Below the pieces are notes generated by a model. The model was given only the letters and a program-made list of their open reading frames with translations, was not told the origin of the DNA and made no database searches. From positions 1 to 8,520 of the forward strand of contig DAOUTL010000050.1 in NCBI GenBank assembly GCA_030626685.1: DNA of 8,520 nt. Reading direction: 5' to 3'. Below, piece by piece: positions 4,722 to 8,520 of the stretch (position 1 is the stretch's first letter; each line of letters starts with the position of its first letter). The position numbers and the translations under genes were made by a program. This stretch comes from Candidatus Bathyarchaeota archaeon. GTDB taxonomy: Archaea; Thermoproteota; Bathyarchaeia; Bathyarchaeales; Bathycorpusculaceae.

Positions 4722-5552
4722 ATGTATCATAAGTCTTCTAAAGCTATTGGTGAATACGCATTGACAAACCCTAAGTCTTTAGCGGTTTTAGTAAGTCCAA
4801 ATGTTACGGAAGCAGAAAAAGCGGTTAAAGAAGCAATTTCTCAACGTAAAACACTGCTTGTCGTTGGCAACTGCTGGGTGCATTACCTTGGTAGGGCGAG
4901 GTCGAAGCTTGAGCCTGGTGAACGCATCTTGATGATTAAGGAGGACGGCTCCCTTCTTGTTCATCGCTCAGTAGGCTATGAGCCTGTCAACTGGCAGCCT
5001 CCGGGCTGTGTTTTTCACGTTCAAGTCAAAGGCAACGTGTTAGAAGTTAGAGGTGTAAGGCGGAAGCCAGCCGAGTCTGTTAAGGTGTTTTTCGATAGAA
5101 TTCACATAGTTTCTGCTTTGAGTCTAGTGGATTCTGGAATGTTTTCTCTTTATGCAAGCGAGGAAGATATGCAGAAAGCGATTCTATTGGAGCCTTCGCT
5201 TTTGGAGGAGGGTTTTAAGCTTATAAGCTATGAGAAGAAGGTTGAACCGGGTTTTGTGGATGTTTATGGTGAAGATAAAAATGGAAAACTTGTTGTTGTG
5301 GAGATTAAGCGTAAAACTGCGGGAAGGGAAGCGGTGCTTCAACTTGCCAAATATGTTAATGCAATTAAAAGTAAGGTAAACCGTGAAGTGCGGGGAATTC
5401 TTGTAGCTCCGAACATTGCGAAGGATGTTCAGAGATTGCTAGCAACTCTTGGATTAGAGTTTAAAGCTTTAGACCCTAAAAAGTGTGCAGAAATTTTAAA
5501 AAAGTCTGAAACAAGAAAGCTGGAGACGTTTTTCGCGGAGAAAAGTCAATAA
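4722..5552 (+). CDS. nucS: NucS/EndoMS mismatch-specific endonuclease
   Basis: NucS cuts both strands at mismatched bases and is the non-MutS mismatch repair nuclease of many archaea and actinobacteria. From ATG 4722 there are 276 residues. The N-terminal DNA-binding domain holds WVHYLGRARS (52-61) and EPVNWQPPG (87-95), a family hallmark. The C-terminal RecB-like nuclease has GFVDVYGEDKNG (D180), VVVEIKRK (E194, K196) and QLAKY (Q207, Y211), so the PD-(D/E)xK site looks complete. A TTG at 4761 with GGTGA 7 nt upstream gives 263 residues, nearer to family length, and may be the true start. An ATG at 4662 would only add residues antisense to the methyltransferase. It overlaps the next gene by one base. 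Confidence 0.92.
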   Translation: MYHKSSKAIGEYALTNPKSLAVLVSPNVTEAEKAVKEAISQRKTLLVVGNCWVHYLGRARSKLEPGERILMIKEDGSLLVHRSVGYEPVNWQPPGCVFHVQVKGNVLEVRGVRRKPAESVKVFFDRIHIVSALSLVDSGMFSLYASEEDMQKAILLEPSLLEEGFKLISYEKKVEPGFVDVYGEDKNGKLVVVEIKRKTAGREAVLQLAKYVNAIKSKVNREVRGILVAPNIAKDVQRLLATLGLEFKALDPKKCAEILKKSETRKLETFFAEKSQ

Positions 5553-6460
5553 TGATTCGAAGAATTGTTCCCTTAGCCTTTGACAGTTTCGGCGTCCGTT
5601 CTATGGCAACATTTGTAGAGACAGACGACCTAAGAATTTTAATAGGCCCTGGAGTGTCTCTGGCGCCCATCCGTTACGGATTGGAACCGCATCCCTTAGA
5701 ATGGCAAAGACTTGACGAAACGTGGGAAACAATAAAGCGGCACGCTGAAATAGCAGACGTGTTAATAGTGACGCATTACCATTATGATTATTATGACCCA
5801 GACCAGCCAGAACTGTACAAAGACACAAGGGTCTTCATAAAACATCCAACACAAAACATAAACAAAAGTCAAAAAGAGAGGGCATCATTCTTTCTGGAAG
5901 CAATAAAAGGGCTGCCGAAAAGACTTGAAATAGCTGACGGAAACAGCTTTCAATTAGACGAAACGTCCATAAAATTTTCAGAGGCTGTGTGCCACGGAAC
6001 AAACCCACGCCTTGGATACGTCACAGAAGTCAGCATAAAGAGCAACAACGAAAAATTCCTGCACACATCAGACGATGAAGGACCAGCCCTCGAAGACCAA
6101 ACTGGCTTTATTCTAAACGAGAAGCCCGACGTCTTGTTTGTGGACGGCCCCGTGACGTATATGCTTGGTTTTCGCTATTCGTACAAGAGCCTTGAAATCT
6201 CCAACAACAATCTAATAAGGGCTATTAAACAAACAGACCTTCACACGCTTGTTTTAGACCATCATTTCCTACGCGACTTGAAATATAAGACACGAATAAA
6301 ACTGGTGTATGAAGCGGCGGAAGAACGTGAAGTGAAAGTTATTACTGCAGCTGATTTCTGCGGGAGAAAAATCGAGATGCTTGAAGCCTTGAGAAAAGAG
6401 CTATACTCAAAATATAGCGAAATGGAATTTAAAAATAAAAAGCAGAGATTAAAAAAGTGA
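5552..6460 (+). CDS. UPF0282-family MBL-fold metallo-hydrolase
   Basis: This 302-residue protein starts at ATG 5552 through a TAATG overlap with nucS, so the two are co-transcribed. The metal site is recognisable: THYHYDYYDP (H75, H77, D79, D82), H148 in VCHGT, D174/D175 in HTSDDEGP, and D236-H237-H238 in VLDHHF. Spacing and full length fit archaeal UPF0282 proteins, which belong to the metallo-beta-lactamase fold and bind two metals. Function is not established; the fold includes RNases, DNases and hydrolases of small molecules. Pairing with nucS hints at nucleic acid work, but this is only inference. The C-terminus is lysine-rich and likely disordered. Confidence 0.88.
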   Translation: MIRRIVPLAFDSFGVRSMATFVETDDLRILIGPGVSLAPIRYGLEPHPLEWQRLDETWETIKRHAEIADVLIVTHYHYDYYDPDQPELYKDTRVFIKHPTQNINKSQKERASFFLEAIKGLPKRLEIADGNSFQLDETSIKFSEAVCHGTNPRLGYVTEVSIKSNNEKFLHTSDDEGPALEDQTGFILNEKPDVLFVDGPVTYMLGFRYSYKSLEISNNNLIRAIKQTDLHTLVLDHHFLRDLKYKTRIKLVYEAAEEREVKVITAADFCGRKIEMLEALRKELYSKYSEMEFKNKKQRLKK

Positions 6461-6653
6461 ATGATGTTAGTTGTTTGAGGAAACGTAAATTAGCGGTTTT
6501 ACGTTTGGCTTTGGATGTTGATAATACAAATGTTGGGAAAGATATTCACCGGGCGATGAACATTAAAACCTTAAAAATTATTCATGCAACAAAAATGATG
6601 AAAAGACTTATCAATACGAAACGAATAAAGAGTAGACAGTTTGAGGTTGTTAT
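6461..6653 (+). promoter_or_regulatory. Intergenic region with promoter of the membrane-protein operon
   Basis: This A/T-rich stretch has two TATA-like candidates: CTTAAAAATT (6570-6579) and GACTTATCAAT (from 6605). The second gives a leader of about 20 nt before ATG 6654. GAGGT at 6643-6647 is the ribosome-binding site. An ORF from GTG 6457 crosses this stretch but is not credible. Confidence 0.4.
6481..6506. terminator. 9-bp inverted repeat after the nucS operon
   Basis: AAACGTAAA (6481-6489) and TTTACGTTT (6498-6506) are perfect complements around an 8-nt loop, 20 nt after the UPF0282 stop. No long U-run follows directly, so it may be a stability hairpin or a dimeric regulator site for the next operon rather than an intrinsic terminator. 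Confidence 0.4.
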
Positions 6654-7226
6654 ATGGCAGAGAAAAAGCCTCCAGAAAAAGCAAAGGTTCCACTAAAGGA
6701 ATACTACGAGAAGGTACGCACAGAATCTAGAGAAGCACTTTTGAGAACCGTTCCGTCAATAGTATTGTACGTGGTAGCCGCCGTGCTTGTGTGGCTCTTC
6801 GGTCGCCTCGTGTTCTTGCCGATAGCCGAGGGCATCGAATGGTACGGATACCCCCTCCCACAGATTCTAAACTTCATCATACTGGCTACGCTGGCAGTAT
6901 TGGTGTTAAGGGTACTCGTGGATGTCCGTCGGGCAGTTGGCGCCGCAGCGGGAATAGCCGCCTGCGAAATAGGAGCACCCTACGATGTTTCACCGGAAGA
7001 GGTTGGGCACTACAAGACCGCGTTTAGAGGCATAGTCTATGTGATAGTTGTGTCGTTGGCTTTCATGCTGTTCGCAGACTACCTAGCGGACATACACCCA
7101 GGATTATCGGCTGTAGTATTGATAGTAGTCGTCGTATGGGCAATATACCAGATTTGGAGTTCCGTTCGAGCGATCTCAGAGGAAATCAAGCGCTATTCAT
7201 CTGAATGGGCTAAGAAAATACGTTAA
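6654..7226 (+). CDS. Four-TM membrane protein, paralogue of the gene at 7509
   Basis: The protein has 190 residues from ATG 6654, with GAGGT 6 nt upstream. A charged cytoplasmic N-terminus (1-33) precedes four hydrophobic segments at about 36-57, 68-88, 124-143 and 149-171, followed by a basic tail. The first segment ends in VWLFGRLVFLPIA and is matched by the gene at 7509, as are the loop GAAAGIAACE and the third and fourth segments (RGIVYVIVV, HPGLSAVVLI). No catalytic, transport or binding motif is visible. The pair and a two-TM protein between them form an operon ahead of a membrane hydrogenase gene. It could form a hetero-oligomeric channel, scaffold or modulator; the family is not recognised. 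Confidence 0.75.
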   Translation: MAEKKPPEKAKVPLKEYYEKVRTESREALLRTVPSIVLYVVAAVLVWLFGRLVFLPIAEGIEWYGYPLPQILNFIILATLAVLVLRVLVDVRRAVGAAAGIAACEIGAPYDVSPEEVGHYKTAFRGIVYVIVVSLAFMLFADYLADIHPGLSAVVLIVVVVWAIYQIWSSVRAISEEIKRYSSEWAKKIR

Positions 7227-7260
7227 CACGGTTAGGAGCCTAAAAGACGGTGAGACGCAA

Positions 7261-7512
7261 GTGAGGCTTCTGACCAAAATTACAGTGTTATCTATAATAC
7301 TGCTTGCCGACCTACTCTTTTTTTCAGTCCTACCGACATTTTTCCCTGAAACTTTTGAGGCGGTGTTTCAGATGACACCGTGGCCGGATGACGTTGAAAA
7401 AACGTTTGCAATATTTTTCGGTCTCGCAATTGCCGTTTTGTCGTCGAGTGCAATAGTATACATCTCGGTGCAACACATCCGAAAATCGTTACAACAGAGG
7501 GTGGCGAAATGA
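7261..7512 (+). CDS. Two-TM small membrane protein
   Basis: The protein has 83 residues from GTG 7261, with GGTGA upstream, 34 nt after the preceding gene. It has hydrophobic segments at about 7-27 and 47-69, an acidic/proline loop between them (TPWPDDVEK) and a basic C-terminus. By the positive-inside rule both ends are cytoplasmic and the loop is outside. No cleavable signal is evident. Its TGA overlaps the next ATG (ATGA), tying its synthesis to the four-TM protein. No family is recognised. Confidence 0.7.
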   Translation: MRLLTKITVLSIILLADLLFFSVLPTFFPETFEAVFQMTPWPDDVEKTFAIFFGLAIAVLSSSAIVYISVQHIRKSLQQRVAK

Positions 7513-8003
7513 GGGAAGAAGGAGAACCCGAAACCCGTGCCCGATTGGCTGATGCTGTGAACGAGCACCTACCGAGTACATTCACTAACCTCTCCACCGC
7601 GGTGCTCATATGGCTCTTCGGGGTTCTAGTTTACTTGCCAGCCGCCCGTAGAATAGAGCCTATCGAGGTTCCGCTCATCTGCGGACTAACAGTCCTTATA
7701 GGGTTCTCCGCCTTTGTCTTCAGAGGATTTGAAGGGCTCAGGCGCTTGCTGGATGCCTCGTCAGGTGTTCTGGCTTATGAGTACAAGCGGAGGAGGGAAA
7801 AAGTCAAGTCTTCCATAGAACAGTTAAAGACGGTGGCCAGATGCATAGTTTACGTCGTGGCGGTCCTGATAATATACGGATTATACTCACCGTTACTCGC
7901 AGCTATATACCCATCGCTAAACGGCTTAGTGTTCATACCAGTAATCTTGTGGATCTTTTGGATGATCTTTAAAGCCGTAACTACGTTGACTGCGGGCACA
8001 TAA
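7509..8003 (+). CDS. Four-TM membrane protein, paralogue of the gene at 6654
   Basis: The protein has 164 residues from ATG 7509, coupled by ATGA to the two-TM gene. TM segments lie at about 27-45, 53-71, 108-128 and 138-157. It matches the 190-residue protein in VLIWLFGVLVYLPAA (first TM), the LLDASSGVLAYE region, RCIVYVVAVLII (third TM) and the YPSLNGLVFIPV segment. It differs in a shorter, basic central loop (YKRRREKVK) and a truncated C-terminus without the basic tail. This shows an old duplication with retention of both copies and suggests the two subunits assemble together. No active-site motif is seen and function is unknown. Confidence 0.75.
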   Translation: MREEGEPETRARLADAVNEHLPSTFTNLSTAVLIWLFGVLVYLPAARRIEPIEVPLICGLTVLIGFSAFVFRGFEGLRRLLDASSGVLAYEYKRRREKVKSSIEQLKTVARCIVYVVAVLIIYGLYSPLLAAIYPSLNGLVFIPVILWIFWMIFKAVTTLTAGT

Positions 8004-8225
8004 TATTGTGGAGCGTCTAATCGCCCGATAGAAAACGCAATTCTTCAGCGCATAGCTGATCCATGGATATCTCTAAAACACGCATCTATTTGTAAATTTA
8101 TAGTGTTAAAAATTAATAATAGTTTAAGATTATTTGTTAGCTTAGCGGTTGTGTTTGAATACCTTATTAAGGATAACTCTACTAGAACTGCCAACTCTTA
8201 ATGGCATCTTTAGGGAGTGAAGTGC
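8004..8225 (+). promoter_or_regulatory. Intergenic region upstream of the hydrogenase gene, with promoter and hairpin
   Basis: An imperfect hairpin (GCGT 8013-8016 with ACGC 8035-8038, plus internal pairing) may end the membrane operon. CCTTATTAAGG (8162-8172), five-base arms around one base, resembles a TATA box and predicts a start near 8192. GGGAGTGA (8213-8220) ends 5 nt before ATG 8226. No tRNA or ORF was found here. Confidence 0.4.
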
Positions 8226-8520
8226 ATGATTGTTACCGCGAGAAGTAGAATTAAGTCGCCGTGGCTCTTTCATTTAAATACCGGATCATGTAATGGTTGC
8301 GACATCGAGATAGTGGCGGCTTTAACTCCCCGCTATGATGTTGAACGTTTAGGATGCGTACTTGTCGGTTCACCTCGTCACGCCGACGTTCTCCTAGTGA
8401 CAGGCCCTGTTACCCGCCAAATGCTTCCACGCGTCATTAGGGTTTATGAGCAGGTGCCAGAGCCTAAAGTTGTTGTCGCCGTAGGGTCTTGTGGAACTTC
8501 AGGCAGTCCTTTTATAGGAA
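8226..8520 (+). CDS. Group 4 [NiFe] hydrogenase / complex I 20-kDa small subunit, 3'-truncated by window
   Basis: The frame gives 98 residues to the window edge from ATG 8226, with GGGAGTGA as ribosome-binding site. After a short N-terminus come HLNTGSCNGCDIEIVAALTP (two cluster cysteines in CNGC), LVGSPRHADVLLVTGPVT, VYEQVPEPKVVVAVGSCG and the start of GSPF. These are hallmarks of the NuoB superfamily, closest to EchC/MbhJ/EhaN-type small subunits of membrane-bound hydrogenases, which carry the proximal 4Fe-4S cluster and pass electrons between ferredoxin and the [NiFe] site. The remaining cluster cysteine should lie beyond the window. Which operon it heads cannot be told; related Mrp/Fpo/Nuo complexes use the same fold but usually other sequence around CNGCDIE. 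Confidence 0.93.
   Translation, partial: MIVTARSRIKSPWLFHLNTGSCNGCDIEIVAALTPRYDVERLGCVLVGSPRHADVLLVTGPVTRQMLPRVIRVYEQVPEPKVVVAVGSCGTSGSPFIG

Noticed and set aside
6457..6696. 79-residue plus-strand ORF between UPF0282 and the membrane operon
   Set aside because: It starts with GTG inside the previous gene's end, overlaps the well-supported membrane gene by 43 bp, spans a 9-bp inverted repeat and promoter-like A/T sequence, and its product has no recognisable pattern.
7292..7609. Minus-strand ORFs opposite the two-TM gene
   Set aside because: They are antisense to two coupled membrane-protein genes and show no family pattern.
1..8520. CRISPR array
   Set aside because: No regularly spaced repeated units were found anywhere; the only repeats are the short pairs listed.

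Overview
The window looks archaeal, from a thermoproteotal lineage such as Bathyarchaeia (a low-confidence lineage guess). The signs are a NucS/EndoMS mismatch endonuclease, an archaeal UPF0282 metallo-hydrolase, an Mbh/Ech-type group 4 hydrogenase small subunit, a TFIIB-like cyclin repeat, several ribbon-helix-helix and AbrB regulators, and A/T-rich TATA-like boxes at archaeal spacing. Genes are short, tightly packed, and often joined by ATGA, GTGA or TAATG overlaps.

Layout. (1) 1-656, minus strand: the N-terminal 218 residues of a polyferredoxin, cut by the window edge, with five visible 4Fe-4S motifs. Its promoter region carries a perfect 12-bp palindrome. (2) 757-4099: an accessory island of small DNA-binding, zinc-binding and unknown proteins. 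On the minus strand, in transcription order, are an AbrB-type protein, a ribbon-helix-helix frame with no standard start codon, a zinc-finger/coiled-coil protein, a small zinc-ribbon paralogue of it, a 32-residue single-TM protein, a 14-codon ORF, a two-module helix-turn-helix protein, a one-repeat TFB-like protein, and a ribbon-helix-helix/LAGLIDADG fusion. Divergent on the plus strand are an unknown helical protein and a ribbon-helix-helix protein, across a control region at about 3510-3656. No integrase, capsid or replication initiator is visible, so 'integrated virus or plasmid segment' is an inference from gene content. (3) 4140-6460: chromosomal-type genes, with a SAM methyltransferase (minus) divergent from a nucS and UPF0282 MBL-hydrolase pair (plus) that overlap by one base. 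(4) 6654-8003: three membrane-protein genes in one operon. The outer two are diverged duplicates of one four-TM protein; the middle one has two TM segments. (5) 8226-end: start of a group 4 [NiFe] hydrogenase/complex I 20-kDa (NuoB/MbhJ/EchC-like) subunit with its own ribosome-binding site.

How they may work together. The two edges carry low-potential electron-transfer genes (polyferredoxin, membrane hydrogenase), consistent with an anaerobe. The nucS pair is ordinary maintenance and metabolism. The 757-4099 island is the least ordinary part: almost every recognisable product is a predicted DNA-binding or transcription protein, including an unusual reduced TFB and a LAGLIDADG protein with its own ribbon-helix-helix domain. 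It reads like the regulatory arm of a mobile element. The start-less RHH frame, the small TM ORF and the 14-codon ORF were found by reading the sequence directly.
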